Shown: piece by piece, positions 19,277 to 28,064 of the stretch
How positions within the stretch are numbered: position 1 is the stretch's first letter
Layout of the letters: each line of letters opens with the position of its first letter
Virus record (IMG/VR): IMGVR_UViG_3300024517_000068
Coordinates: 1 to 32,945 of that record
Length of the DNA: 32,945 bases
Reading direction: 5' to 3' (one strand)
From: a virus
Position numbers and translations under genes: made by a program
Notes under the pieces: generated by a model
Databases searched by the model: none
What the model was told of the DNA's origin: nothing
Seen by the model: only the letters and a program-made list of their open reading frames with translations

Positions 19277-20443
19277 ATGTTGCAAACCGTCACACGTTTC
19301 GACCGCGCCGACATGGCGACCCGGAAACCGGAGACCGACCAGTGGGGGAACCTAATTGTCGAGGCGGTCGTGTGCAAGCCGGGTGTGTACAAATACCGCC
19401 AAGCCGACGGCACGATGCGACGCGAGCTCAAGCCGCCCGAGGAAGTATTCGCCGCGGACCACATGGCGTCCGTGCGGCATGCTGTCGTGACAGACGAGCA
19501 TCTTCCGGGCCAGCAACCAGTCAACCCGAACAACGCTCGCCAGTTCACCCGCGGGCATGGGTTCGAAGCTCGTGAGAGCCACGCCGTCCTAGTCGCTCGC
19601 ATGAAGGTGACGGACGGGGAGTTGATTGGCGAGATCACCAGCGGGCGCAAGACGGGCGTGTCGCTCGGGCTCAACTGTACGATTGACCACACTCCAGGGA
19701 TCTGGAACGGTGAAGCCTACGACGTCGTGCAGCGCGGAATGTTTACCAACCAGATATCTGTGACTGGCAACCCAAGAATTGCAGACGCAACAATCCGCAT
19801 GGATTCCGCGGACGCGGTAATGGTGGACGACCCACCAAAGACAGGAAACAAACCAATGGCAACTATGCAACTCACCGTAGGTGATTCTATCCTAGAGGTA
19901 GAGCCTGGCGCAGGGTCGGTTATCAAGACACGACTAACCGCGCTAGACTCGGAAATCTCTCAACTCAGAGCGGAGGTCAAGTCGGTCGCCGCGGAGCGTG
20001 ATACCGCTCAAGCGCAGCGCGACACGGCTGTCGAAGGCCTCAAGGGCAAGGAGGGTCTGACCGTCGACGCTGCGGACATCCCCGCTCTCTTCGCAGCTAG
20101 ACGGGACCTCATGTCCGACGCCGCGCATCTATTGGACGAGGCGCAGCTCAAGACCGCGGACAGCTTGTCGGACAGCGAAGTCCGCAAGCTCGCAGTCACC
20201 GAGGCCGCAGAGAAGCTTACCAACGACTCGGATGATTACATCCAAGCGCGGTTCGACTCGCTTGTTGAGATCAAGAAATCCGCGAACAATGGCAAGCTTG
20301 CGCAAGCACTAGCATCACCGGCGCCGCTCGCAACTCCACAGACCGGCGGCGACTCCTACGTCGCGCGCATCAACAAAGGTTTGCAAGCTGTAGACAGCTT
20401 GCACAAGAGAGGCGTCGGCGGCATGCGTCGGCAGGAAGGCTAA
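19277..20443 (+). CDS. Prohead protease fused to scaffold (DUF2213 type)
   Basis: This 388-residue protein has an N-terminal protease domain (1-~170) with family features VTDEHLPGQQPVNPNNA (72-87), RKTGVSLGLNC (124-134, S129 the likely nucleophile region) and QISVTGNPRIADA. A helical scaffold follows (about 195-388): TALDSEISQLRAEVKSVAAERD, then AEKLTNDSDDYIQARFD. In this family the scaffold guides shell assembly and the protease then clears it. A good internal start at 19856 probably makes the scaffold alone. It precedes the cement and capsid genes as expected. Confidence 0.8.
   Translation: MLQTVTRFDRADMATRKPETDQWGNLIVEAVVCKPGVYKYRQADGTMRRELKPPEEVFAADHMASVRHAVVTDEHLPGQQPVNPNNARQFTRGHGFEARESHAVLVARMKVTDGELIGEITSGRKTGVSLGLNCTIDHTPGIWNGEAYDVVQRGMFTNQISVTGNPRIADATIRMDSADAVMVDDPPKTGNKPMATMQLTVGDSILEVEPGAGSVIKTRLTALDSEISQLRAEVKSVAAERDTAQAQRDTAVEGLKGKEGLTVDAADIPALFAARRDLMSDAAHLLDEAQLKTADSLSDSEVRKLAVTEAAEKLTNDSDDYIQARFDSLVEIKKSANNGKLAQALASPAPLATPQTGGDSYVARINKGLQAVDSLHKRGVGGMRRQEG
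19856..20443 (+). CDS. Nested scaffold protein from an internal start (195 aa)
   Basis: An in-frame ATG at codon 194 is preceded by AGGAAAC at good spacing, just at the junction between the protease and scaffold domains. The product MATMQLTVGDSILEVEPGAG and onward would be a free scaffold, as in phage lambda, where Nu3 is made from an internal start of the C gene. It shares its stop with the full protein. The evidence is position and ribosome binding site only. Confidence 0.5.
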   Translation: MATMQLTVGDSILEVEPGAGSVIKTRLTALDSEISQLRAEVKSVAAERDTAQAQRDTAVEGLKGKEGLTVDAADIPALFAARRDLMSDAAHLLDEAQLKTADSLSDSEVRKLAVTEAAEKLTNDSDDYIQARFDSLVEIKKSANNGKLAQALASPAPLATPQTGGDSYVARINKGLQAVDSLHKRGVGGMRRQEG

Positions 20444-20448
20444 CCCCA

Positions 20449-20985
20449 ATGGCACAACTAGCAGGAACATACACGGAGCAGCTCTCGCCGGCTTTGGAAG
20501 GTCTCGCCGCCGACGGCTCTGTTGACCAGTTTATTCGGACTCTCACCGACCCAAACAACGCGACCTTGTTTGGCCGCGCAATCGTGCAAGCCACGGGCGC
20601 GACCGACGGGGAGCTCGGGAACACACCGAACGGCACCGACGGGGTATTCGTTGGCGTGAGTCGCCGCACCCATGACGTCGAAGCGAGCCAAGTACCGCTG
20701 GCCACCGAGGCGGTTCCCGCCACGCAGCCGATCAACGTCATGACAAAGGGCCGCTTCTGGGTCCGTCCGGAAACCGTGGTGACCGCTCTGGATTCCCCGG
20801 TGTACTATCGGCATTCGAATGCTGGTGCCTCGCCCGAGGGTGTCGGCCGATTCCGTCACGACAACGACGCGGCATCCGGAGACGTCACGCTCATCCCGGC
20901 CACCGCCGCCCGTTGGCGGAGGATCAACACAGCGGCCGGCGAAGGCGATGGCGGGCTTGCTGTTCTAGAGATTAACCTGCCTTAG
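20449..20985 (+). CDS. Capsid cement/decoration protein (gp24-like)
   Basis: The ATG follows GGAAGG. The protein (178 aa) contains FGRAIVQATGATDGELGNTP and GVFVGVSRRTHDVEASQVPL, then VMTKGRFWVRPETVV, the pattern of structural cement proteins next to the capsid gene in phages of this type. It is predicted to sit on the outer or inner capsid surface and stabilise hexons. The start and position fit; the family name is by recognition of the motifs. Confidence 0.75.
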   Translation: MAQLAGTYTEQLSPALEGLAADGSVDQFIRTLTDPNNATLFGRAIVQATGATDGELGNTPNGTDGVFVGVSRRTHDVEASQVPLATEAVPATQPINVMTKGRFWVRPETVVTALDSPVYYRHSNAGASPEGVGRFRHDNDAASGDVTLIPATAARWRRINTAAGEGDGGLAVLEINLP

Positions 20986-21007
20986 TGCTAGGCTAGGAGA
21001 AAAGATT

Positions 21008-21988
21008 ATGTCAAAAGAAACTGACCAACTCCCGGTCTACGTAAAGATTGCCGAGTACCCTAAACAGGGCCTTGAGGCCTTGGGCGTCGCCGACTCACAA
21101 AGCAACCTATTTTTCGCGCGAGAGCTTGAACATATCATTCCGGAAATGTTTGAGGTCGAACACGCGCGAATCAACGCGCGGCAGATTTTCCCTATCGACC
21201 GCTCCGCCGGGCCTCTCGCAAAGATCATCACATACCGCCAGTTCACGAAGGTGGGCTCCGCGAAGATCCTGACCGACTACGCCGACGACATTCCGTTGGT
21301 GCAGGTCCACGGCGAAGAGTTCACGGGTAACGTGAGAACTATCGGCAACGCGGCGGTATGGTCCGTCGATGAGATCGACGATTCCGCAAGTCTTGGCCGG
21401 CCTCTCGACAGGCTGCAAACCGACACAGCGCGCGAGGCAATTCTCCGCACGGAGAACGATATCGCATTCAATGGTGACGCAACTCATGGCCTTGTCGGGC
21501 TCTTCACGGACCCGAATATTCCTACGACCACAGTTGTCAACGGTGGCGGTGGTACCACGCCATGGTCCACGAAAACCGGGCTAGAGATGGTCGCGGACAT
21601 GGCCGCGTGTGTGGACGAGATTCCAACGACTACCGGCGACGTTGAGGCGGCGGCTAGATTGCTCATCGCGTCACGAGCTTATCGTCTCGCAAAAAACACG
21701 CACATCAACGCTGGGGGTAGCACAGTGAGCGCCCTAAAGTGGTTTGTCGACAACAACGATGTTGAGGTTGTGCCCATCCGCGAGTTTGAGGGTATCGGCC
21801 CCGCCAGCACGGACGGCATGATGGCCTACACTCCAGACGTCAAAAAGATCCGCATGAACGTGACAATGGAGATCGAGCAACGCCCTCCGCAGGAGCGAGA
21901 CCTCGCAGTCAAAGTTATCTACCGCGAGAAGTTCGGCGGCCTGACCGTTCACAAACCGCTGTCGCTCCACATTTGCGACGGTCTCTAG
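21008..21988 (+). CDS. Major capsid protein (DUF2184 type)
   Basis: This 326-residue protein has a strong TAGGAGAAAAG site before its ATG, fitting high expression. DUF2184 features include a helical N-terminus with FFARELEHIIPEMFEVEHA (about 36-54), then PIDRSAGPLAKIITYRQFTKVG, ILTDYADDIPLV and a long FNGDATHGLVGLFTDPN strand (about 154-170). The fold is HK97-like. The C-terminus EIEQRPPQERDLAVKVIYREK is also typical. It is the most abundant virion protein expected here. Confidence 0.85.
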   Translation: MSKETDQLPVYVKIAEYPKQGLEALGVADSQSNLFFARELEHIIPEMFEVEHARINARQIFPIDRSAGPLAKIITYRQFTKVGSAKILTDYADDIPLVQVHGEEFTGNVRTIGNAAVWSVDEIDDSASLGRPLDRLQTDTAREAILRTENDIAFNGDATHGLVGLFTDPNIPTTTVVNGGGGTTPWSTKTGLEMVADMAACVDEIPTTTGDVEAAARLLIASRAYRLAKNTHINAGGSTVSALKWFVDNNDVEVVPIREFEGIGPASTDGMMAYTPDVKKIRMNVTMEIEQRPPQERDLAVKVIYREKFGGLTVHKPLSLHICDGL

Positions 21989-21997
21989 GATTCGACT

Positions 21998-22360
21998 ATG
22001 CCAAAACCCACCAGCACCAAGAAACCTGCCGCGTCCGTCGACGTGTACAACCATACCACGCGTCGCCTAGGGTGTTATCTCGCCATGGGCAAAGACGCCC
22101 ACGGCCAAGTCCGGCCACAAAGGTTAGTCGCCTTTGTGCCCGGCAACAACAAAATGCCCAAGGCCGACCTAGACGCGTGCCAAGCCAACGCAACGTTCCT
22201 TGAGAACTTCAGTGTCCGCGAAGTCTTGGGCCGCACGGGCAAGAAGATCAAGCGCAAAAACTTGGACGTCGGACGAACCGACCCGCTGCAAGCGTCCGAG
22301 GAAGATAAGCTTGCGCAGCAACTTGAGGCGGCCCGCAAGGCTGCCGCAGCCGGAGCCTAG
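21998..22360 (+). CDS. Hypothetical neck-region protein (120 aa)
   Basis: This 120-residue basic protein begins MPKPTSTKKPAASVDVYNHT. It has a central beta part (RRLGCYLAMGKDAHGQVRP, RLVAFVPGNNKMP) and a helical Ala/Lys-rich tail (EEDKLAQQLEAARKAAAAGA). No family is recognised. Its place between capsid and connector genes suggests a head-completion or capsid-associated protein. Confidence 0.6.
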   Translation: MPKPTSTKKPAASVDVYNHTTRRLGCYLAMGKDAHGQVRPQRLVAFVPGNNKMPKADLDACQANATFLENFSVREVLGRTGKKIKRKNLDVGRTDPLQASEEDKLAQQLEAARKAAAAGA

Positions 22361-22363
22361 CCC

Positions 22364-22738
22364 ATGACAGCGATCGCCACAGTAGACAGCGTCCGAAACA
22401 GAGATTTGCTGAACGAGCTCATCGATGTGTCGGACGGATTCATCCAATGCGTATTGGATGACGAAGCTGCCTGCCTGGTTGGCGATCTATGGGGCACCTT
22501 GCGTGCTACAGGCGAAGCGCTTGCGGCTGGGCACATCGCCTTGCAAGCGCTCGAAGGTTCAGGCGGACCGTCCGGGCCGGTGGTGTCAGAGTCGGCTGGT
22601 GGTCTCTCTCGCAGCTACGCCGCGCCCGGAGGTCTTAGCCGTTCAGATAGCGAGTGGGCGACGACGACGTTCGGCCAAAGGTTCTTGCGTCTTCGCGCCA
22701 CGCTACCCGCATCACCCGCGGTGTTGGGGGTAGACTAA
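22364..22738 (+). CDS. Head-tail connector protein (DUF4054 type)
   Basis: The 124-residue protein has the DUF4054 pattern: helix bundle (VGDLWGTLRATGEALAAGHIA, about 39-59), then GPVVSESAGGLSRSYAAPGG and WATTTFGQRFLRLRAT at the end. This family forms the ring below the portal. The start is three bases after the previous stop. The stop overlaps the next ATG. Position and motif agree. Confidence 0.75.
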   Translation: MTAIATVDSVRNRDLLNELIDVSDGFIQCVLDDEAACLVGDLWGTLRATGEALAAGHIALQALEGSGGPSGPVVSESAGGLSRSYAAPGGLSRSDSEWATTTFGQRFLRLRATLPASPAVLGVD

Positions 22739-23235
22739 TGGGCCGGAGCTCGATCAAAGACATCGACCGCGGCTGGAAAAATATCGGCCGGAACCTCAGC
22801 GCCTACTCTAAGAAAACGATCTACGTGGGCCTCCCGCGTGAGAAGCCTGGACCGACCACCGACGAGGGCTACTCGATGGCAGAGATAGGTGCGCTCCATG
22901 AGTTCGGCTCCCTGGATGGGCACGTACCCGAACGAAAATGGCTCCGCTCCGCCGTGGATCACTTTCGTTCCGCCATCACCGAGCGCTACGTGAAATTGTG
23001 GGAACGCATCATGCGGGGCAACTACGTCGACGTCGACGAGGGGTTCAACCGCATTGGCATGTTCGGAGTCTCGCGCATTCGAGAGTACATCCGCAAGGTG
23101 GGCCCCGGTATCTGGCGCCCTCTCAGCGCTTTCACAATCGAACGCAAGCTATCCGACCGTCCGCTTATCAACACCGGCCAGCTCATGCAAAGCATTACCT
23201 ATATCGTGACGGGCAAAAAGGACAATCGTGTCTAA
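22738..23235 (+). CDS. Neck/tail completion protein (gp10-like, HK97 type)
   Basis: The TAATG start gives 165 residues, MGRSSIKDIDRGWKNIGRNL and onward. IGALHEFGSLDGHVPERKWL (about 47-66) and NTGQLMQSITYIVTG (about 145-159) are hallmarks of the gp10/virion morphogenesis group, which joins heads to tails. IRKVGPGIWRPLSAFTIERK between them is a conserved helix. It overlaps the next gene by eight bases. Confidence 0.8.
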   Translation: MGRSSIKDIDRGWKNIGRNLSAYSKKTIYVGLPREKPGPTTDEGYSMAEIGALHEFGSLDGHVPERKWLRSAVDHFRSAITERYVKLWERIMRGNYVDVDEGFNRIGMFGVSRIREYIRKVGPGIWRPLSAFTIERKLSDRPLINTGQLMQSITYIVTGKKDNRV

Positions 23236-23881
23236 CCCCGAGAATCAATTTGAAACGCTGTCCGGCGCGGAGCTTCTCACCGCATGGGGAGACTACCTAC
23301 AAGGGAAGGTCGACAAGCGTGGGGGTGCCGTGTCGGCAGCGGGGAGCAACACTAGGCTATCCGCGAGCTGGATGAACCTCGTCGATGACCTAATGCTGAC
23401 CGTGGCGAACGGTGGGATCCAGACGACCCAGACCGTCGACAATACCGCGAGCCCCACCGTTATCCCCGCGCTAACAGTTGGGAGCACGCACTCGTTTACG
23501 GTCGACGTTCCAACGACCTACAACACGGTCGAGCTCACATGGTGGTCGCTTACGCGTACCGGAGAATCCAATGCCCCCGACGGGCTGGAGTTCTCGATGT
23601 TCTCGCGCACCGGGCTCTCACCGTCAGAACTGATGCTGCACGCCGAGCTGCCCGAGGGCAATGTCGCTGGCGCGCTGGACTTCTCGCCAACGGATGGCAA
23701 CCGAGTCCTACGCGACGCCTACGCCCGGGAGCTTGAGGAGATCGTCACAGACACGCGGCGCGTGTATTGCTGGATAAAGAATACCGGCAGCCTCTCGTCC
23801 CCGGAAATGCAGTTCGCCTACGCGGCGAAGACCTACGACCTAGCGCTCACCGAGATTCCAGTCCAGGGCATACCAATCTAG
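23228..23881 (+). CDS. Hypothetical neck-region protein (217 aa)
   Basis: A GTG start within the previous gene gives MSNPENQFETLSGAELLTAW. The protein is mostly beta-rich, with TIPALTVGSTHSFTVDVPTT-like strands and ends MQFAYAAKTYDLALTEIP. There is no membrane span or metal motif. It stands where DUF-type neck proteins are common, and may be a head-tail adaptor. No family is assigned. The next start is three bases downstream. Confidence 0.65.
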   Translation: MSNPENQFETLSGAELLTAWGDYLQGKVDKRGGAVSAAGSNTRLSASWMNLVDDLMLTVANGGIQTTQTVDNTASPTVIPALTVGSTHSFTVDVPTTYNTVELTWWSLTRTGESNAPDGLEFSMFSRTGLSPSELMLHAELPEGNVAGALDFSPTDGNRVLRDAYARELEEIVTDTRRVYCWIKNTGSLSSPEMQFAYAAKTYDLALTEIPVQGIPI

Positions 23882-23883
23882 AC

Positions 23884-24288
23884 ATGGCCGTTCTTCGCAC
23901 ACTCTCGCGCACCATCAGAGCATTCCGTCACAAAGGCGGATTGCAGGTGGAGCGCCACGACTCGACAGGCCGGAACGCCTACGGTGAGGACAGCTCTGCC
24001 GTGGTCAATTTGTTCCGGCTCGACCCCGTCGTGGTGCAGCCGCTTGAGGGTGCCGACCTCCTGCAAGTGCCGGCGGGCCAGCGGGACCGCGAACGCGTGC
24101 TTGTCCACGCATGCCAAAAAGTCCGGATCTCTCGTGGCGGTTCGACGATGGGCGCGGATGTGCTGCTCTACGCGCCGGTGCCTGGAGGCCCCACGCATCG
24201 CTACGTCTTCGAGACTGCCGAGCCGTGGGTTGCGCAAGCCGGCTTCTGGCGATGTCGCGCAGTGCGGCTAGAGGGGGACGGCACATGA
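23884..24288 (+). CDS. Head-tail joining protein candidate (134 aa)
   Basis: The first ATG after the previous stop gives a protein starting MAVLRTLSRTIRAFRHKGGL. It contains VERHDSTGRNAYGEDSSAV, VVQPLEGADLLQVPAGQRDR and FETAEPWVAQAGFWRCRAVR, a small beta-barrel layout seen in head-closure proteins. No family is certain. The stop overlaps the next ATG (ATGA). Confidence 0.55.
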   Translation: MAVLRTLSRTIRAFRHKGGLQVERHDSTGRNAYGEDSSAVVNLFRLDPVVVQPLEGADLLQVPAGQRDRERVLVHACQKVRISRGGSTMGADVLLYAPVPGGPTHRYVFETAEPWVAQAGFWRCRAVRLEGDGT

Positions 24289-25115
24289 TTGGCCCCGTCG
24301 TACGCATCGACCTGCTCCAGCGCACGCTGGTGAGCGTCTTCGCTGCCGAGCTGGGCATCCCTGTCATCTTCGGCAAGAGCAATCTCCCACGCCCGCCACG
24401 GCCCTATGGGCGCATCGACCTGACGTCTGGCCCCTCGCGTCGCACAATCGGGCACGATCGCACACGCAGCGTCACAGAGTCCGCCTACCTACTGGATGTC
24501 CCCGCGACTCCCACGGTGGGCAGCACTGCATTGGTACGCGTAAACGGCGTTCCGCTGTGGCGCACGGTCCCAGCGGGTGAAACGCAGACGACCCTTCGAG
24601 ACGCGATGGTCGTGCTGGTCAACGGCGACCGCGAGCCCGCGACCGCGGAGGCAGCATCGGCCACGCAGATTCGAGTCACCGAGGCCGAGCCCGGCTCCCT
24701 CATCTCGCTGGTGTCGTCCTTCCCCGCGAATGTAGACGCCGGGTCCACACAGTCGTGCGTGGAGCTCTTGCATGCTGTGCACAGCTGCACACTTGATTTC
24801 CAGATCTACGGCGCCGACAATCGCATCGGCACGGACCGGGCTGCGGGTGACTTGATGGGCAAGGTGCAGGCTATCCTTGACCTTCGACGGACACTCCGCG
24901 AGTTCGAAGACCAGCGCCTCACGGTCAACACCTCCACGGAACCTACGGACCTGGGCGACCTCGAAGACGGTGGCGCGATATTCGAGAGCCGCTACACAAT
25001 CGGGCTCCAAGCTTGGATCACCTCGATGTATTCTGAGGTCATCGACACAATTGAAACCGTTGAGGGCGAATTGCAAATCAACGGCACGGATGTACCATTT
25101 ACCACCGCGACATAG
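24285..25115 (+). CDS. Tail terminator/neck protein candidate (gp12-like)
   Basis: The gene starts in an ATGA overlap (276 aa). The core resembles phage neck-terminator proteins: TLDFQIYGADNRIGTDRA, MGKVQAILDLRRTLREFEDQ and SRYTIGLQAWITSMYSEVID (about 230-250), the last being the long strand plus helix of this fold. A middle segment (about 65-130) is an insertion rich in beta structure. The protein would cap the tube at the neck. Its position before the sheath supports this. Confidence 0.65.
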   Translation: MIGPVVRIDLLQRTLVSVFAAELGIPVIFGKSNLPRPPRPYGRIDLTSGPSRRTIGHDRTRSVTESAYLLDVPATPTVGSTALVRVNGVPLWRTVPAGETQTTLRDAMVVLVNGDREPATAEAASATQIRVTEAEPGSLISLVSSFPANVDAGSTQSCVELLHAVHSCTLDFQIYGADNRIGTDRAAGDLMGKVQAILDLRRTLREFEDQRLTVNTSTEPTDLGDLEDGGAIFESRYTIGLQAWITSMYSEVIDTIETVEGELQINGTDVPFTTAT

Positions 25116-25124
25116 GGACGGACC

Positions 25125-26519
25125 ATGGCAGTACCAATCGAGAGAATAGTAAACGTGACGGTCACCAAGACCAGCGCGGCCGTGAGCCGGCAAGGTTTCG
25201 GCACACCCCTTGGTGTGCACCAAGTGGCAGACACAATCCAGGCGAATAGATTTCAGACCTATTCGTCCCAGCAAGAGCTGATTGACGCGGGCTTTGCTAC
25301 GGACAGCTCCGCGGTTGAGTGGGCCGGGGTGATCAAGTCCCAGAACCCAGCGCCCGTACAGTTCGCCATCGGCCGCAGAGTCCCCGGCACGCCGAAAACC
25401 TACGACGTGACCATCACTGCGCCCGACGTTGGCAGCTGGGTGTTCAATGTCGCCGATGCTGCGGCGAGTTATTCGAAGGACTACGGCGTAGTTGTCACGG
25501 CCCTCGATACGAACGAGACCATCGCGGAAAAGATTCGCACGCAAGTCGAGCAAGACGAGTTCGCTATCATCACGGTGCCGGCTGGGCCTATCGCTGTGGC
25601 GACGTTCAAGACCACCGCCGGGATCTCTGGCGTGGACTACACGCTCACGCTCACCCCGGCCGGGGCGGGCACGGGGACGACGGTCATCGACGACGCCAAC
25701 GTAAACCCGGAAGCGCTGGCCACATGCTTGACGGCTATCAACTCCGAGAACGCCAAGGACTGGTTCCTCTTTACCATCGACACACGAACCGATGCGGACC
25801 TAACGGCCGCGGCGTCCTTCGCTTCGTCGAATAGGTTTCTGAAAATGTTTGTCGGCCAGACCAAGTCCGACGACATGAGGACCGGGACCACGCCGAATAT
25901 CGGCGACACCCTGGGCGCGCTATCGTATACGAACGTTGTGCTGATGTGGCACGGTGCCGACTTGAGCTACCTTGATGCAGCCATGACAGGCGTCGCGGCT
26001 GCGGCAGACCTCGATGCAGAGAACGGGGCCATCACTTGGGCGAACAAACAACTCGTCGGCGTGGCCACGTCGGACCTGCAAACCGGCGACATCAACAACG
26101 TCGTGGCGCAGAACGGCAACGTCTACGTCGAAATCGCTAGCCGTGGCGTCACCCTAGACGGCAAGTCCGTAGAGGGCGAGTTCGCGGATGTCGAAACGAC
26201 AATGGCCTGGGCCAAGGCGCGCGTTCAGGAGGCGGTGTTTAGCGTCATCGCTACGACGCCAACGAAGATCCCATACGAGGACGACGGCATCGCAGCCCTC
26301 CAAGCGGCGTCACAGGGTGTCATGCGTGCGGGTGTCAAGATACGCCACTTCTCTGGCGACGACCCAGCCTACCCGCGCACGCGTGTTCCAACGGCCGCAG
26401 AGGTTCGGGCAAACCTACCCGCCGACGTGACGAGCCGCGTGCTGCGGAACGTCATCAGCGAGGCGAAGATCTCCGGAGCAATCCACTCAACGGTGCAAAG
26501 CGTGCTGATAAGCGTGTAA
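25125..26519 (+). CDS. Tail sheath protein (DUF3383 type)
   Basis: This 464-residue protein follows a GGACGG site. DUF3383 sheath features include the opening MAVPIERIVNVTVTKTSAAV, the FGTPLGVHQ strand, long beta stretches and the helical C-terminus ANLPADVTSRVLRNVISEAK ending in IHSTVQSVLISV, the strand that links sheath subunits. The middle (about 90-200) holds Ig-like strands and is variable. It contracts to drive the tube through the host envelope. It proves the contractile tail. Confidence 0.9.
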   Translation: MAVPIERIVNVTVTKTSAAVSRQGFGTPLGVHQVADTIQANRFQTYSSQQELIDAGFATDSSAVEWAGVIKSQNPAPVQFAIGRRVPGTPKTYDVTITAPDVGSWVFNVADAAASYSKDYGVVVTALDTNETIAEKIRTQVEQDEFAIITVPAGPIAVATFKTTAGISGVDYTLTLTPAGAGTGTTVIDDANVNPEALATCLTAINSENAKDWFLFTIDTRTDADLTAAASFASSNRFLKMFVGQTKSDDMRTGTTPNIGDTLGALSYTNVVLMWHGADLSYLDAAMTGVAAAADLDAENGAITWANKQLVGVATSDLQTGDINNVVAQNGNVYVEIASRGVTLDGKSVEGEFADVETTMAWAKARVQEAVFSVIATTPTKIPYEDDGIAALQAASQGVMRAGVKIRHFSGDDPAYPRTRVPTAAEVRANLPADVTSRVLRNVISEAKISGAIHSTVQSVLISV

Positions 26520-26526
26520 GGAAATC

Positions 26527-26976
26527 ATGGGCGCACTCAAAAAATACGACCCTAAGAAAGTCTCGGTCACCTTCCGAGGTGTCTCGCTAAACTCCGGGAT
26601 TATCGACGGCTCATTCGTCACGTTTTCACGTGCGAACCGAAACTCTTCGCTCAACACAGGCGCGGACGGGGGCTCGACTCTCATCATCAACAACAACCGC
26701 AACACGGTTGTAACGTTGTCGCTGCGCGCTGGCTCGGACACGAACGACTACCTGTCGGACATCGTGCTAGAGGATGAAGCCGACAACGACACGAAGACCA
26801 TCGGCACCTTGCAAATAAAGGACATGACCGGCAAGACTCTGCACATTGACGAAGAGGCCTCGCTCGATGGTCCCCCCGATGGTGAGTACGCCACCGAGGA
26901 GTCAGAGAACGGCTGGAACTTCAACTGTCCCAGCATGAGGATCGACGCCCGAGGCAGCAACGCCGCGGCGGGCTAG
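26527..26976 (+). CDS. Tail tube protein, paralog 1 (149 aa)
   Basis: A strong AAGGAAATC site precedes the ATG. The start MGALKKYDPKKVSVTFRGVS followed by SGIIDGSFVTFSRANRNSS matches DUF3277-like tube proteins: a strand, a G-rich loop, and LRAGSDTNDYLSDIVLEDEA. Tubes stack hexameric rings inside the sheath. The next gene is a clear paralog. Which one forms the bulk tube is not certain; the shorter, strongly initiated one is the better candidate. Confidence 0.8.
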   Translation: MGALKKYDPKKVSVTFRGVSLNSGIIDGSFVTFSRANRNSSLNTGADGGSTLIINNNRNTVVTLSLRAGSDTNDYLSDIVLEDEADNDTKTIGTLQIKDMTGKTLHIDEEASLDGPPDGEYATEESENGWNFNCPSMRIDARGSNAAAG

Positions 26977-26982
26977 TAGCAC

Positions 26983-27516
26983 ATGGCCGTCAACGTAGCA
27001 TCCGGAGGCATTGCCGATCTCGGAGACGTGGGGCCCGACAAGGCTCCGGCGTATGGCAATCGCCTATTGAAGTACAATCCCCGTGAGGTCAAGTTGATTT
27101 TCGGGGGGCTGCCTGTACACATAGGCGCAGCTGCGGGGACGTTTATCACCATCGAGCGCACCAAACCTTCGTACAAACTACTCAAGGGCACCGACGGCGA
27201 AGGCACGAGGATACGCACACAAGACTTCTCTTCGACGCTACGCCTCACAATCCGCAAGGGCTCGGGCATCAACGACGCCCTATCCGAGCTGTCCGCTGCG
27301 GACGATCTTACGGGAGCCGTGGCCCTGCCGCTCTACTTGACAGACTGGAACGGCCGCTCTAGGTATATCGCACCGATTGCTTTTCTTGAGCAACCGGTCG
27401 ACACTGAGTTCAGCACCGAGGAAGGTGCCAACACGTGGACCTTCCTATGTGACACGTGGCTACCATTCACGGGTGGCCTAAACTACGCTATGGCAGCCTC
27501 CCCACCAGGGGCTTAA
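26983..27516 (+). CDS. Tail tube paralog 2 (177 aa)
   Basis: This protein shares the tube layout: YNPREVKLIFGGLPVHIGAA, GTFITIERTKPSYKLLKGTD, IRKGSGINDALSELSAADD and VDTEFSTEEGANTWTFLCD. Each lines up with the previous protein (EYATEESENGWNFNC at the end). It adds an N-terminal extension and a longer tail. It may be a minor tube, tube-initiator or baseplate-tube ring protein. Weak ribosome binding site, so expression may be lower. Confidence 0.75.
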   Translation: MAVNVASGGIADLGDVGPDKAPAYGNRLLKYNPREVKLIFGGLPVHIGAAAGTFITIERTKPSYKLLKGTDGEGTRIRTQDFSSTLRLTIRKGSGINDALSELSAADDLTGAVALPLYLTDWNGRSRYIAPIAFLEQPVDTEFSTEEGANTWTFLCDTWLPFTGGLNYAMAASPPGA

Positions 27517-27530
27517 AACAGAAAGCCGAC

Positions 27531-28064
27531 ATGAGAGAACTGAAATGGAAAGAGATAGACGGCGTCAACTACGAATGTAGAATGATGCCAGCGACCGTAG
27601 CCCAGAAAACACTAATCCGACTGGGCGATGTCCTAGGCGAACCACTGGTCCGCACCATCGCGTCGGGCTTCGAGGGGGGTCTGGACAGTGGTCTTGAGCG
27701 CGTAGTCGATGCCGGGGCGATGCTCCTCATGTCGAAGCTAACGCCCGACAGCTCCGACGAAATCATTAAAACGTTGCTCGATGGCGTGCGCCCCGAAGGC
27801 GAGGGCGACCTCTCCAACAAAAAGCTTTTTGATGAGCACTTTGCAGGTAAAATAAAAACTCTCTACATCGTGTGCATGTGGTCCATCCAGGTTAACTACG
27901 ACGATTTTTTCGTCGCCGCCCGTTCAAGCCCCGCACTATCCGGGGTTCTGGAACGGGCAGACGGGGCCTTGTCAGCGCTAACTGCAATCCTGAAATCTGG
28001 AATCTCGTCATCAGCGGCGACAACGTCAACCTCCAGAACCTCGTCGCCCTCCAGCAAGACCTGA
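27531..28064 (+). CDS. Tail assembly chaperone, zero-frame product (177 aa)
   Basis: This is the short chaperone, starting MRELKWKEIDGVNYECRMMP. Residues 1-125 are a compact helical domain (ATVAQKTLIRLGDVLGE, DSSDEIIKTLLDGVRPEG). After the T-run at 27905-27911 the zero frame becomes Ser/Thr-rich (SGISSSAATTSTSRTSS), which looks like out-of-frame readthrough. Tail chaperones coat the tape measure and commonly use a frameshift, as in lambda G/GT. The gene lies directly before the tape measure, as expected. Confidence 0.8.
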   Translation: MRELKWKEIDGVNYECRMMPATVAQKTLIRLGDVLGEPLVRTIASGFEGGLDSGLERVVDAGAMLLMSKLTPDSSDEIIKTLLDGVRPEGEGDLSNKKLFDEHFAGKIKTLYIVCMWSIQVNYDDFFVAARSSPALSGVLERADGALSALTAILKSGISSSAATTSTSRTSSPSSKT

